The notes: generated from the letters alone by a model not told the origin. A stretch of DNA of 64,000 nt from Chitinophagaceae bacterium (GCA_017853575.1 JAFMJI010000001.1:248001-312000), one strand, 5' to 3'; positions 9,570 to 18,603 are shown, counted from the first letter of the stretch. Made by a program: numbers and translations.

Positions 9570-9577
9570 TAATTTTG
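9570..9577 (+). promoter_or_regulatory. Putative -7 element of pyrD
   Basis: TAATTTTG is an exact TAnnTTTG match and ends five bases before the pyrD ATG at 9583. No -33 TTG is evident at normal spacing. Confidence 0.5.
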
Positions 9578-9582
9578 CCAAT

Positions 9583-10677
9583 ATGTATCAGTTGCTCAGA
9601 AATATACTTTTCCTTCTAGAAGCAGAACAGGCACATTATTTTTCCATGAACCTGTTGAAGGCTGTTTGTAAAATTCCACCCGTGAAAGCACTGATAAAAA
9701 AACTTTTTTCGGTGAGCGGCGATTCGCTTTCCAAAGAAATATTCGGACTTCATTTTAGGAACAGCTTAGGACTGGGAGCAGGATTTGATAAGAATGCAGT
9801 CTATTTAAATGAATTGGAAACGCTGGGATTCGGATTTGTTGAAATAGGTACTGTCACACCCCTTCCGCAAGCTGGAAACGAAAAACCCAGATTGTTTAGG
9901 ATCCCTTCAGATAAAGCACTGATCAATAGAATGGGATTTAATAATGATGGAGTTGAAGTTATTAAAGAGAGGTTGAGCATTTATAAAATGGGACGAGGCC
10001 TGCCTGCCGGACAGGCAGGGACAATGCCTGCCTGCCGGACAGGCAGGGACAATGGACAAGGGACAATGATCATTGGAGGAAATATTGGAAAAAATAAAAT
10101 CACTCCCAATGAAGAAGCATGGAAAGATTATCTGATTTGCTTTAATGAACTTTTTGATGTGGTGGATTATTTTGTTGTCAACGTAAGCTCCCCCAATACA
10201 CCTGGGCTCAGAGCATTGCAGGAAAAAGATGCATTGCTTGAGATTTTACAAAAGTTGCAAGACAACAACCAATCCAGAAAAAATCCAAAACCACTGCTGT
10301 TAAAAATTGCTCCTGATGTAACATCTGAGCAATTGATGGATATCGCAGCAATTTGCAAAGAAGTGAAGTTGGATGGATTGGTATCAAGCAATACAACGAT
10401 CGACAGAAACGCATTAAGTAAATTCAATCAGCAAAAAGCATCACAAATTGGTGCGGGTGGATTAAGTGGAAAACCGTTAAAAGATAAATCAGATGCTGTT
10501 TTATCAGAATTGATTCACCTTACAAATGGAAATATTCCTATCATTGCGAGTGGTGGTGTTTTTACAAAAAAAGATTACCAGGATAAAATAGATAAAGGTG
10601 CAGCAATGGTTCAGGTATGGACAGGATTCATTTATGAAGGTCCGGGTATTGTTAGAAAAATTTTATCCGCGCAATAG
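9583..10677 (+). CDS. pyrD: Dihydroorotate dehydrogenase (quinone type) with repeat insertion
   Basis: It oxidises dihydroorotate to orotate in pyrimidine synthesis; the N-terminal helices and FMN-site motifs mark class 2 (membrane, quinone-linked). Visible are FGLHFRNSLGLGAGFDKNA, VEIGTVTPLPQAGNEKPR, NRMGFNNDG, VNVSSPNTPGL with the catalytic serine, GLVSSNTT and ASGGVFTKKD. The start MYQLLRNILFLLEAEQAH matches the family, so longer upstream readings are rejected. Residues 136-161 (MGRGLPAGQAGT...GQGT) are not part of the family and come from two tandem palindromes plus a G-rich tail; the frame is kept and IIGGNIGKNK resumes directly. The 3' end overlaps convergent rsmE by 15 bp. Confidence 0.93.
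   Translation: MYQLLRNILFLLEAEQAHYFSMNLLKAVCKIPPVKALIKKLFSVSGDSLSKEIFGLHFRNSLGLGAGFDKNAVYLNELETLGFGFVEIGTVTPLPQAGNEKPRLFRIPSDKALINRMGFNNDGVEVIKERLSIYKMGRGLPAGQAGTMPACRTGRDNGQGTMIIGGNIGKNKITPNEEAWKDYLICFNELFDVVDYFVVNVSSPNTPGLRALQEKDALLEILQKLQDNNQSRKNPKPLLLKIAPDVTSEQLMDIAAICKEVKLDGLVSSNTTIDRNALSKFNQQKASQIGAGGLSGKPLKDKSDAVLSELIHLTNGNIPIIASGGVFTKKDYQDKIDKGAAMVQVWTGFIYEGPGIVRKILSAQ
9991..10068 (+). repeat. Tandem palindromic repeat inserted in frame in pyrD
   Basis: Two copies of a 28-bp unit start at 9999 and 10027. Each holds 8-bp arms CCTGCCTG and CAGGCAGG around a CCGGA loop (arms 9999-10006/10012-10019 and 10027-10034/10040-10047), followed by GGACAAT. A tail reading GGACAAGGGACAATG completes the block. 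GC content is far above the surrounding gene. The 28-bp period shifts frame between copies, so copy one encodes LPAGQAG and copy two MPACRTGR, yet the whole block is a multiple of three. Confidence 0.85.
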
Positions 10678-11364
10678 CGCAACCCCCACCACGCCTGCTG
10701 TTTCAGTTCTCAGCCTTGTATTTCCCAAGGAAACTGGAATAAACTTGTGTTCATCTGCAAGCTTCAATTCATTTTGTGTAAAATCACCTTCAGGTCCAAT
10801 CAGCAGAATAGAATCTTCTGAAACTTTTGAGATCTGCGATTTCTCGGAATCATAGCAATGTGCAATGAATCGTGATGAAGGGAGATTATTTTGAATCATA
10901 AGTTTCTCTAATGAAACAGGTTCATGCAAAACAGGAAAGATGTATTGTTCTGATTGCAAGCATGCACTTCTGATGATTTGTTCAAATCTTTCTTTTCTGA
11001 AATGCTGTCTTTCTGTTCGATCTGATATAAGAGGAAAAATTTCAAATACTCCCAATTCAGTCACTTTCTCTAGCATCCATTCAAATCGAACATTGTTTTT
11101 CAACAATGAAATTCCAAGAGAAATGTTAATGGAATTGTTTTGATGGGTTTCAAATTGATTGAGTGAAACTGTAACTTTTCTTTTCTCAATTTCCAGAATG
11201 GTGGCCGTTGCAGACAATCCCTTTCCATTGGTGAGCATCAGCAAATCACCTGCCTTCATTCTCAATACCGTTACAATATGTTTCCTTGTTTCCTCATCAA
11301 GAGAAATAATTTTTTGATCGGACGAAAGATCTGACTGATAAAAAAGTGGGGCCTCGCTTTTCAT
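10663..11364 (-). CDS. rsmE: 16S rRNA m3U1498 methyltransferase
   Basis: A SPOUT-class methyltransferase (233 residues) that methylates U1498 of 16S rRNA. An N-terminal PUA-like domain (HIVTVLRMKAGDLLMLTNGKG) precedes the knotted SAM-binding domain with KVTELGVFEIFPLISDRTE, LLIGPEGDFT and the C-terminal knot SLGNTRLRTETAG. The 3' end overlaps pyrD by 15 bp on the opposite strand. dnaB lies 17 bp upstream on the same strand, so the two may share a transcript. Confidence 0.93.
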   Translation of the reverse strand: MKSEAPLFYQSDLSSDQKIISLDEETRKHIVTVLRMKAGDLLMLTNGKGLSATATILEIEKRKVTVSLNQFETHQNNSINISLGISLLKNNVRFEWMLEKVTELGVFEIFPLISDRTERQHFRKERFEQIIRSACLQSEQYIFPVLHEPVSLEKLMIQNNLPSSRFIAHCYDSEKSQISKVSEDSILLIGPEGDFTQNELKLADEHKFIPVSLGNTRLRTETAGVVGVALLRG

Positions 11365-11381
11365 GGAGCTGTTCAGGTGCT

Positions 11382-12941
11382 TTAGAATGGAGTATCCATA
11401 GGGTCTGCATCAGGTTCATCATTCATCCTGCTGCCTTTTTGAATGAATAATTTCGCACCCTCATCATCACTTACTGGCCTCCAGCTTCCGCCTTGAGGAA
11501 ACCCTTTTCCAAATGGCTCAATGCTTTCCTGTTCTTCAAATTTCTGGATATATAATTTCGCTTTGAGTTTGATTGTTTCGAGAGATCCATTTCGATGCTT
11601 GGCAATTTTCACATACACATCACCCTTGGTATCTTCTCCCATGTCATTGGTAGTGATATCATAATAATCCGGGCGATACAGGAACATAACCATATCCGCA
11701 TCTTGCTCAATAGCACCAGATTCACGAAGGTCTGAGAGTTGGGGAATCTTATTGTTCTCTTTTCGTTTTTCAACTTCACGACTTAACTGGCTGAGTGCAA
11801 TGATAGGCACCTGCAGTTCTTTTGCCAATTGTTTTAAATTTCTCGAGATCGTACTGATTTCTTGTTCACGGTTTGAATTTCTGTTTTCGCTTGACCCACT
11901 CATCAATTGCAAATAATCGATGATGATCAATCCAACATCATGTAAACTTTTTAATCTTCTGCATTTCGCACGCAATTCAAAAATGTTCAAAGCGGCAGAA
12001 TCATCGATAAAAATTTTCGCATTGGTCAGTGGTTCAATGCCCTTTTTATACAACTGCTGCATTTCATGGTCTTCCATTCTTCCACGTGAAATTTTTTCCA
12101 ACCAGATTTCACTTTCAGCAGAAAGAATTCTTTGCACAAGCTGGCTGGTACTCATTTCCAAGCTAAACACAGCAACAGCAGCGGGTTTCGTAGAATGCAT
12201 GGCAGCATTCCTGGCAAGGTTCAACGCAAAAGCAGTTTTACCTACAGATGGACGAGCAGCAAGAATAATCAAATCGGATTTTTGCCATCCATAGGTAGTT
12301 CTATCCAATGTTGGAAAACCTGAAGGAACACCGGTGATGTCTTCATTTTTTGCGCGCATCTCATCAATGCGGTTTAATGTATCCATCACACTTCTTCCAA
12401 GTGTATCAAATTCTTTTTTTAATTGATCGTTGGCTATTTCAAATAATTTTTGCTCTGCACTATCCAGCAAATCAAAAACATCTGTTGAATCATCATAGGC
12501 ATCAGTGATGATTTCACTGCTGATCCTGATTAATTCTCTTTGAATGAATTTTTCCTGAACAATCCTTGCATGCGCTTCAATGTTTGCAGCAGACACAACA
12601 GCATTGGTGAGCTTAGAAATATAATAAGGTCCGCCTACTTGTTCCAACGCCTCCATGGCTTTTAATTCCTCCACCACTGTCAAAAGATCAATCGGCTTGC
12701 TCTCTGCATTCAATCGTACGATGGCCCTGAAAATGATTTGGTGTGATTCTACATAAAAACACTCAGGCTTTAGAATGTTGATGACAATATCAAAAGCTGC
12801 TCTTTCCAGCATGATAGCACCCAATACCGCCTCTTCCAATTCTCTTGATTGAGGAGGTACTTTGCCATATGCCAATCCATTAAAATCAGTTGTTGTTTTT
12901 CTCCTGTTCCTTCTGTCCCTGTTCAAATTTGTTGAATCCAT
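11382..12941 (-). CDS. dnaB: Replicative DNA helicase DnaB
   Basis: A hexameric helicase that unwinds DNA at the replication fork. The 519 residues contain the N-terminal primase-interaction domain (PPQSRELEEAVLGAIMLE) and the RecA-like core with Walker A ARPSVGKTAF, Walker B LIIIDYLQLM and LSQLSREVEKR. No intein is present, which is worth stating because DnaB often hosts them. The basic N-terminal leader NRDRRNRRKTT and a proline/aspartate-rich C-terminal tail are extra to the core. A TATATTCG box on the minus strand (12996-12989) may be its promoter. Confidence 0.97.
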   Translation of the reverse strand: MDSTNLNRDRRNRRKTTTDFNGLAYGKVPPQSRELEEAVLGAIMLERAAFDIVINILKPECFYVESHQIIFRAIVRLNAESKPIDLLTVVEELKAMEALEQVGGPYYISKLTNAVVSAANIEAHARIVQEKFIQRELIRISSEIITDAYDDSTDVFDLLDSAEQKLFEIANDQLKKEFDTLGRSVMDTLNRIDEMRAKNEDITGVPSGFPTLDRTTYGWQKSDLIILAARPSVGKTAFALNLARNAAMHSTKPAAVAVFSLEMSTSQLVQRILSAESEIWLEKISRGRMEDHEMQQLYKKGIEPLTNAKIFIDDSAALNIFELRAKCRRLKSLHDVGLIIIDYLQLMSGSSENRNSNREQEISTISRNLKQLAKELQVPIIALSQLSREVEKRKENNKIPQLSDLRESGAIEQDADMVMFLYRPDYYDITTNDMGEDTKGDVYVKIAKHRNGSLETIKLKAKLYIQKFEEQESIEPFGKGFPQGGSWRPVSDDEGAKLFIQKGSRMNDEPDADPMDTPF

Positions 12942-13127
12942 GTAACGCTACTTATCAGTTGTTTGATATTAATTCCAGCACCAGTTAGCGAATATAAGAC
13001 GCAGCTCCTAAAGGGACTCCATTTTAAAAAAACATTTCTTGGTAACAGGCTATACACATTGGTTTTCACATAAAACCTGGGGTTATTGACAAGTTTATGC
13101 AATCTATTAACAATTAAGGCCTTGCCT

Positions 13128-13135
13128 TATCTTTG
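13128..13135 (+). promoter_or_regulatory. Putative -7 element of pheT
   Basis: TATCTTTG, an exact TAnnTTTG match, ends four bases before the ATG at 13140. There is no clear -33 TTG at 17-23 bp; the nearest TTG (13086) is 39 bp upstream. Confidence 0.45.
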
Positions 13136-13139
13136 CTGC

Positions 13140-15566
13140 ATGACAATTTCTTATAAGTGGTTGATGGACTATTTTCAGCAACCCATTCCACATGAAAAGT
13201 TGAATTTGATTTTGAATTCTATAGGATTGGAAGTGGAGGGTTATGACGAATACCAAGAAATCAAAGGAAACCTTGCAGGTTTGATAACTGGTGAAGTACT
13301 GACAGTAGAAAAACATCCCAATGCAGATAGGTTATCAATTACAACCGTAAACACAGGGCATGGACAACCTCTTCAGATTGTTTGTGGTGCACCCAATGTA
13401 GCGGTTGGACAAAAAGTGATTGTAGCACCCGTTGGAACAACGATTTATCCAACCACAGGTGATCCGATCACCATGAAAGCAGCTAAAATAAGAAGCATTG
13501 AGAGCCAGGGCATGATTTGTGCGGAAGATGAAATCGGATTGGGAACAGATCACAACGGAATTAAAGTTCTACCAGCTGAAACCCCTGTTGGCATTGCTGT
13601 TTCAAGTCTTTTTAATCCTTATGAAGATCATATTATTTCTATTGGACTTACTCCAAACAGAAGTGATGCGATGAGTCATTTTGGGGTAGCGAGAGACATT
13701 TGCACCTGGTTGAACCACCACGAAGGAAGCAACATCAAACCTATCATACGGTTGAAATCGGTTGAAGCAACTGAATCAAAGCCCTGTCCTATCAATGTGA
13801 CAATTGAAAACCAGGAAGATTGCAGAAGATATGCAGGAGCTTTTATTTCAGGTGTTCAAATAACTTCTTCACCCATTTGGATGCAACAACGTTTAAAGGC
13901 CATTGGACAAAGACCTATCAATTCAATCGTAGACATCACCAATTATATTTTGCATGATACAGGACAACCATTGCATGCATTTGATGCTGATAAAATAAAA
14001 GGTTCTGCTATTCGAGTAAAAAATCTTTCCAAAGGAACCATCTTTAAGAGTTTGGATGAAAAAGAAAGAAAACTCAATGAAACTGATTTGATGATCTGTG
14101 ATGGTGAAGAACAGCCGATGTGCATGGGTGGTGTGTTTGGTGGGATGGATTCTGGGGTTTCAGCACAGACCAAAAACATTTTTTTAGAAAGCGCCTGGTT
14201 TCACCCGGTTAGTATTCGCAAAACTTCTTTTGGACATCAACTCAGAACAGATGCTGCGATGCATTTTGAAAAAAGTGTAGACATCGGTCAGACTTTTGAA
14301 GTATTGAAAAAAGCAGCGCAACTGATATTGGAAATTTCAGGTGGAAAAATGGATGCATCTCTTGTGGATGTATATCCTACGCCCTTGCAGCAGCCGATCA
14401 TCCAACTTCCATTCGAATATGTGAAAAAGCTCAGTGGAAAATCTTATGCACCATCGACCATCAAAAATATTTTGATGGATATGGGTTTTGAAAAGTTGGA
14501 AGAATCATCCGACAGCATCACCGTTAAAGTTCCATCCCATAAAACAGATGTTCACATCCCAGCAGATCTGGTTGAGGAAATTATGCGCATTGATGGATTT
14601 GATAATATAGAGATCCCATCCAGCATAACCATTACACCTGCAACCTCCAATCGAAACAATGACCACGCTTCACGTGAAAAAATTGCAGGACTTCTTACTG
14701 GAATGGGTTTCAATGAAATGCTGAACAATTCTATCACCAACAGCAAATTGTATACTGACGAAGAATTGAAGTCTTCTGTCAGAATGCTCAATAACCTAAG
14801 TTCAGAATTAGATATGTTGCGCTTGACCATGTTGGAAACAGGACTGGAAACCATCTCACGCAACATCAATCACCGAAATGAAAATTTGAAATTGTTTGAA
14901 TTTGGCAAAACCTATCAACTTTCAAACAAAGAATACAAAGAGGAGGATCACCTTGCATTGTTTACCACCGGCGTTATAAAATCTGCTTCTTGGAACAACA
15001 AAGAAATAGATGCTGATTTGTTTTTTCTGAAAGGAGTAATCAAATCACTCGGACAACAATCAGGCATCCAACCTATTTCATTTCAACAGTCAACTCATTC
15101 AAAATTTGATGTCGTGTTGGAAGGAAGTCTTGAAGGCAAAACATTGGTGAATATTTCCAAGCCCAATGAGCAGTTGTTGAAACAATACGACATAAAAATC
15201 CCTGTTTGGTATGCAGATATCAATTGGAAAAATTGGATGGATGCTTCAAGAAAATCAAACATACGTTATAAAGAAATTTCAAAATTTCCCTCAGTACACC
15301 GCGATTTATCGTTTGTTGCAAACACAACATTGACATATGCCGAAATTGAAAAAACATTAACTTCATTGTCAATCCCACAGCTCAGAAGCTTCGGACTTTT
15401 CGATGTGTTTAAAAGCGAAAAATTGGGGAAAGACAAACAATCACTGGCAATGAATTTTGTCTTCATGGATGAGAGCAAAACCATGAAGGATGAAGAAATT
15501 GAAAAGATGATGAACAAGATCACAACACAAATTGAAAAGCAGTTTCAAGCTGAGATCAGAAAATAA
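13140..15566 (+). CDS. pheT: Phenylalanyl-tRNA synthetase beta subunit
   Basis: The 808-residue beta chain pairs with PheS (not in the window) to charge tRNA-Phe. The order is: N-terminal start MTISYKWLMDYF, an EMAP-like tRNA-binding domain (EKHPNADRLSITTVN to about residue 155), the B3/B4 editing region (QQRLKAIGQRPINSIVDITNYILHD is characteristic, residues ~255-285), B5, the catalytic-like core, and an FDX-ACB anticodon-binding domain at the C-terminus (KFPSVHRDLSFVAN). A TTG codon 54 bp upstream is in frame but gives a non-family leader, so ATG 13140 is chosen. Its stop overlaps the next start as TAATG. Confidence 0.96.
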   Translation: MTISYKWLMDYFQQPIPHEKLNLILNSIGLEVEGYDEYQEIKGNLAGLITGEVLTVEKHPNADRLSITTVNTGHGQPLQIVCGAPNVAVGQKVIVAPVGTTIYPTTGDPITMKAAKIRSIESQGMICAEDEIGLGTDHNGIKVLPAETPVGIAVSSLFNPYEDHIISIGLTPNRSDAMSHFGVARDICTWLNHHEGSNIKPIIRLKSVEATESKPCPINVTIENQEDCRRYAGAFISGVQITSSPIWMQQRLKAIGQRPINSIVDITNYILHDTGQPLHAFDADKIKGSAIRVKNLSKGTIFKSLDEKERKLNETDLMICDGEEQPMCMGGVFGGMDSGVSAQTKNIFLESAWFHPVSIRKTSFGHQLRTDAAMHFEKSVDIGQTFEVLKKAAQLILEISGGKMDASLVDVYPTPLQQPIIQLPFEYVKKLSGKSYAPSTIKNILMDMGFEKLEESSDSITVKVPSHKTDVHIPADLVEEIMRIDGFDNIEIPSSITITPATSNRNNDHASREKIAGLLTGMGFNEMLNNSITNSKLYTDEELKSSVRMLNNLSSELDMLRLTMLETGLETISRNINHRNENLKLFEFGKTYQLSNKEYKEEDHLALFTTGVIKSASWNNKEIDADLFFLKGVIKSLGQQSGIQPISFQQSTHSKFDVVLEGSLEGKTLVNISKPNEQLLKQYDIKIPVWYADINWKNWMDASRKSNIRYKEISKFPSVHRDLSFVANTTLTYAEIEKTLTSLSIPQLRSFGLFDVFKSEKLGKDKQSLAMNFVFMDESKTMKDEEIEKMMNKITTQIEKQFQAEIRK

Positions 15567-15859
15567 TGTCGACTCCTCAAGAACATATTAAAAAAATACA
15601 AGACAAACTGCTGTTGTTGGTTGACAAGTACAATGGTTTGCAAAGAGAGAATGAGAAATTAAAAAAATCATTGCATGACCTACATACTGAAGCAGAAAAT
15701 CTAAAAGAAAAAAATGATCAGATGTCGCTTCAGTTGAACATGATGAAAGTTGCTGAAACAGACGATTCAAAAGAAGCAAAATTGGCTTTGGAAAAAAAGA
15801 TCAACGAATACATCAAGGAAATTGACAAGTGCATTGCACACTTAGGCGATCAACATTAA
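15566..15859 (+). CDS. Small coiled-coil protein next to ZapA (possible ZapB analogue)
   Basis: A 97-residue, mostly helical protein. Heptad-like Leu/Ile/Met spacing runs through residues 8-55 (IKKIQDKLLLLVDKYNGL, ENEKLKKSLHDL, NDQMSLQLNMM), followed by an acidic break and a second helix ending IDKCIAHLGDQH. There is no signal peptide or membrane segment. It is translationally coupled to pheT (TAATG) and lies two genes before zapA. Size, coiled coil and neighbourhood suggest a division-ring partner of ZapA similar in style to ZapB; that function is inference, not homology I can demonstrate. Confidence 0.75.
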   Translation: MSTPQEHIKKIQDKLLLLVDKYNGLQRENEKLKKSLHDLHTEAENLKEKNDQMSLQLNMMKVAETDDSKEAKLALEKKINEYIKEIDKCIAHLGDQH

Positions 15860-16110
15860 ATGCGTTTCACTGCTTTGCATTCCACCATTTCATCGCCTTG
15901 AATGCATTGCAAGGTATAAACACCATAGGGCAATTCACTGAGTCCTTCTATGCAAATTGAACTGCTTCTTGTGGAAATTAACTTTTGAGTTTTACAACAG
16001 ATTTTACCATCTTCACTAAGCAATACAACATGGATGGGAGATGATACTGCATCATCTACCTCAACCGTTAAGTTGTCGATAAACGTATGTGTTTTGGTTT
16101 TAGCAAACAT
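15856..16110 (-). CDS. Small protein resembling a lone T9SS sorting domain
   Basis: The 84 residues read like the C-terminal domain that targets proteins to type IX secretion: IDNLTVEVDDAVSSPIHVVLLSEDGK, then LSELPYGVYTLQC, then a final KAVKRI. In sorting domains the same order appears (strand, DxxGK turn, LPxGxYxL, basic end). There is no signal peptide and no cargo domain, so it cannot be exported by the usual route as it stands. It is the only minus-strand gene in a plus-strand cluster and its end overlaps the coiled-coil gene by 4 bp. It may be a cytoplasmic protein with a CTD-like fold or a remnant of a larger secreted protein. Confidence 0.6.
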   Translation of the reverse strand: MFAKTKTHTFIDNLTVEVDDAVSSPIHVVLLSEDGKICCKTQKLISTRSSSICIEGLSELPYGVYTLQCIQGDEMVECKAVKRI

Positions 16111-16203
16111 GTGGCAAGCAATGGTTCAATTCATTCAATGTGGTTCAGGTTTTTCGTTGGATAGTGAATAAATTGTGCATAAACATAAATAATTAATAAT
16201 AAA

Positions 16204-16506
16204 ATGCAAAATTTGATACCCATAAATATTGTGATCGGGGATCGCAGCTATCGGATTAAAATCGATGCTGTGGAAGAGGAAACTGTCAGAAAAATGGCAA
16301 AAAAGCTAAACGACCAGTTAGCAACCTATAAATCCCAATATGCTGGCAAAGACATGCAAGACTATCTTGCCATGGTACTACTTTCACTGGTATCCGAGCA
16401 AAACAGCAAAGACAACAAGTCCCAACCCACATCTTTAGATATTGATTTTCAATCGATTGAGTCGATTCTTGACAAAGCCCTCCAGGGCAAGTGGCTTCAT
16501 TTTTAA
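16204..16506 (+). CDS. zapA: Cell division protein ZapA
   Basis: This 100-residue protein matches ZapA, which bundles FtsZ filaments at midcell: LIPINIVIGDRSYRIKID (beta strands), EEETVRKMAKKLNDQLATYK, then a helix DYLAMVLLSLVSEQN. ATG 16204 is preceded by an AT-rich leader (16170-16203). It precedes rny, an arrangement I believe is common in Bacteroidota, and lies downstream of a coiled-coil gene that could be its partner. Confidence 0.88.
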   Translation: MQNLIPINIVIGDRSYRIKIDAVEEETVRKMAKKLNDQLATYKSQYAGKDMQDYLAMVLLSLVSEQNSKDNKSQPTSLDIDFQSIESILDKALQGKWLHF

Positions 16507-16526
16507 CGAGGGTTTTAGGGCTTTTT
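16474..16526 (+). terminator. Possible attenuator or terminator at the end of zapA
   Basis: AAAGCCCT (16474-16481) can pair with AGGGCTTT (16517-16524), followed by TT. The left arm lies inside zapA and the loop is long (35 nt), so this is weak. A TAACTTCG box right after it (16531-16538) could restart transcription for rny. Confidence 0.3.
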
Positions 16527-16530
16527 TCGT

Positions 16531-16538
16531 TAACTTCG
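16531..16538 (+). promoter_or_regulatory. Putative -7 element of rny
   Basis: TAACTTCG lies 68 bp before the rny start, directly after the possible zapA terminator. It would give a leader of about 65 nt. The -33 region is unclear. Confidence 0.35.
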
Positions 16539-16606
16539 TCACTATTGCCCCCGTATGAAGATTATTTCGAAGGGATTGATTATGAAACAGAAAAAAACAA
16601 TTATTC

Positions 16607-18172
16607 ATGGAATCGCAACTCATCATACCCATTATAACAGGGATCGTGTCCATTGTATTAGGACTCCTTTTGGGTAGAATTTTCGGTAAGAACTCAAAAG
16701 CAAAAATCGAAGACGCAGAAAGAAAAGCAGAGCAGATCCTGGCAGACGCAAATGTTAAGTCAGAAAATTTAAAGAAGGAAAGGTTACTGGAAGCGAAAGA
16801 AAAGTTTGTTCAACTCAAGGCTGAGCATGACAAGGAGGTTTTGGAAAAAAACCGCAAAGTCAATGATGCGGAGAACAGGATCAAACAGAAAGAACAATCC
16901 ATCAACCAAAAATCAGAGCAGCTCGACAAACAAATCAAAGAAAATGATTCGATCAAAGATCATTTGAACAGACAAATTGAGGTTGTTAATCAGAAAAGAT
17001 CAGAGCTTGAAAAACACCAAGAGGAGCACATTCGTAAACTGGAAAAAATTGCAGGTCTAAGTGCAGAAGATGCAAAGACACAGTTGATTGAAAGCTTAAA
17101 ACAGGAGGCCCAAACAAGGGCACTTTCTCTACAGCAGGAAATCATTGAAGATGCAAGACAAAAAGCAAACAAGGAAGCAAGAAAAATTGTCATTCAAAGC
17201 ATTCAAAGAACTGCTGCTGAACAAACCATTGAAAACACGGTAACCGTGTTTCAGTTGGAAAGTGATGAGATCAAAGGACAGATCATCGGTAGAGAAGGAA
17301 GAAACATCCGTGCGATAGAAGCTGCTACAGGCGTGGATTTGGTTGTGGATGATACTCCAGAGGCCATCATTTTATCCTCCTTCGATCCACTCAGAAGAGA
17401 GATTGCTCGTCTCTCACTACAACGACTTGTAAGTGATGGAAGAATACATCCAGCACGTATTGAAGAGGTGGTAGAAAAGACCCGCAAACAACTGGAAGAA
17501 CAGGTTGTAGAAATTGGTGAAAGAACCATCATCGAATTAGGTATACATGGTTTACATAAAGAATTGGTGCGCATCGTTGGTAAAATGAGGTTCAGATCAT
17601 CTTATGGTCAGAACCTGTTGATGCATAGCAGAGAGGTTGCCAATTTATGTGGCATCATGGCATCGGAACTTGGGTTAAATCCAAAGCTTGCCAAAAGAGC
17701 TGGCTTGTTACATGACATTGGAAAAGTTCCGGATGAAGAAACTGAATTGAGCCATGCATTGTTGGGAGGAAAACTTGCAGAAAAATACGGCGAGAACCCA
17801 GCTGTGGTAAATGCCATTGCAGCCCACCACGATGAAACTGAAATGCAATATGTGATTTCACCTATTATCCAGGCTTGTGATGCCATCAGCGGTGCCCGTC
17901 CGGGTGCACGCAGAGAGATCATGCAGCAATATATCCAGCGTATCAAGGACCTTGAGAACCTGGCCATGACCTATAATGGGGTTGAAAAGGCATATGCCAT
18001 CCAGGCCGGAAGAGAGCTTCGGGTAATCGTAGAGGCCGACAAGGTAACTGATGGCGAAAGCGAAAAACTCAGCTTTGAAATGGCACAAAAGATCCAGACG
18101 GAAATGACCTATCCCGGCCAAATCAGGGTAACGGTTATTCGTGAAAAAAGAGCTGTAAACGTGGCGAGATAA
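16607..18172 (+). CDS. rny: Ribonuclease Y
   Basis: A membrane-anchored endoribonuclease that starts mRNA turnover. The 521 residues are an N-terminal membrane helix ([18 protein letters not shown]), a long charged coiled coil (residues ~25-200), a KH RNA-binding domain ([26 protein letters not shown]) and a metal-dependent HD domain ([32 protein letters not shown]). The HD pair and following Asp are intact, so it should be active. It is followed by rplS with its own promoter. Confidence 0.96.
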   Translation: MESQLIIPIITGIVSIVLGLLLGRIFGKNSKAKIEDAERKAEQILADANVKSENLKKERLLEAKEKFVQLKAEHDKEVLEKNRKVNDAENRIKQKEQSINQKSEQLDKQIKENDSIKDHLNRQIEVVNQKRSELEKHQEEHIRKLEKIAGLSAEDAKTQLIESLKQEAQTRALSLQQEIIEDARQKANKEARKIVIQSIQRTAAEQTIENTVTVFQLESDEIKGQIIGREGRNIRAIEAATGVDLVVDDTPEAIILSSFDPLRREIARLSLQRLVSDGRIHPARIEEVVEKTRKQLEEQVVEIGERTIIELGIHGLHKELVRIVGKMRFRSSYGQNLLMHSREVANLCGIMASELGLNPKLAKRAGLLHDIGKVPDEETELSHALLGGKLAEKYGENPAVVNAIAAHHDETEMQYVISPIIQACDAISGARPGARREIMQQYIQRIKDLENLAMTYNGVEKAYAIQAGRELRVIVEADKVTDGESEKLSFEMAQKIQTEMTYPGQIRVTVIREKRAVNVAR

Positions 18173-18180
18173 ACATGATT

Positions 18181-18210
18181 TTGCCATAAAACCCTATTTC
18201 CTTAACTTTG
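18181..18210 (+). promoter_or_regulatory. Bacteroidota-type promoter of rplS
   Basis: TTG (18181-18183), a 19-bp spacer, then TAACTTTG (18203-18210): an exact match to the TTG / TAnnTTTG pattern with optimal spacing. It is the clearest promoter in the window and supports the phylum assignment. The start codon follows 18 bp after the box. Confidence 0.75.
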
Positions 18211-18228
18211 CCGTCCAAAATTTTGGTT

Positions 18229-18582
18229 ATGAATCAAGCTATCGCGTTCGTACATGAGCAGTTGAGTCCAAAAACGAACCACCCTTCGTTCAAAGCAGGT
18301 GATAACATCACCGTCAACTATAAGATCATTGAAGGAAACAAAGAAAGAATCCAGAGTTTCAAAGGAGATGTGATCAAGCGCCAGGGGCAAGGAAGCACAG
18401 CTACCTTCACAGTTAGAAAAATTTCTGATGGTGTTGGGGTTGAAAGAACATTCCCTGTTGCTTCACCAAACATCGAATCAATTGTTTTGAACAAAACCGG
18501 TAAGGTTCGTAGAGCTAAATTGTACTTCTTGAGAACAAGAAGCGGCAAGAGCGCAAGGATCAAGGAAAAAAGAGTTAAATAA
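18229..18582 (+). CDS. rplS: 50S ribosomal protein L19
   Basis: The 117-residue L19 lies at the 30S-50S interface. Family motifs are [47 protein letters not shown] and [24 protein letters not shown] 18229 is chosen because the in-frame upstream codons would lie inside the promoter box. The gene stands alone, between a strong promoter and a strong terminator, without the trmD/rimM neighbours seen in many bacteria. Confidence 0.97.
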   Translation: MNQAIAFVHEQLSPKTNHPSFKAGDNITVNYKIIEGNKERIQSFKGDVIKRQGQGSTATFTVRKISDGVGVERTFPVASPNIESIVLNKTGKVRRAKLYFLRTRSGKSARIKEKRVK

Positions 18583-18603
18583 ACTCAATGACAATATTCT
18601 GTT

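Noticed and set aside
13050-13058. CTATACACA, one mismatch from a DnaA box, between dnaB and pheT
   Set aside because: Single site, no AT-rich unwinding element or further boxes, so not evidence of an origin.
16555-16635. 26-codon upstream frame overlapping the rny start
   Set aside because: Out of frame, no ribosome-binding evidence, no conserved peptide; probably chance.
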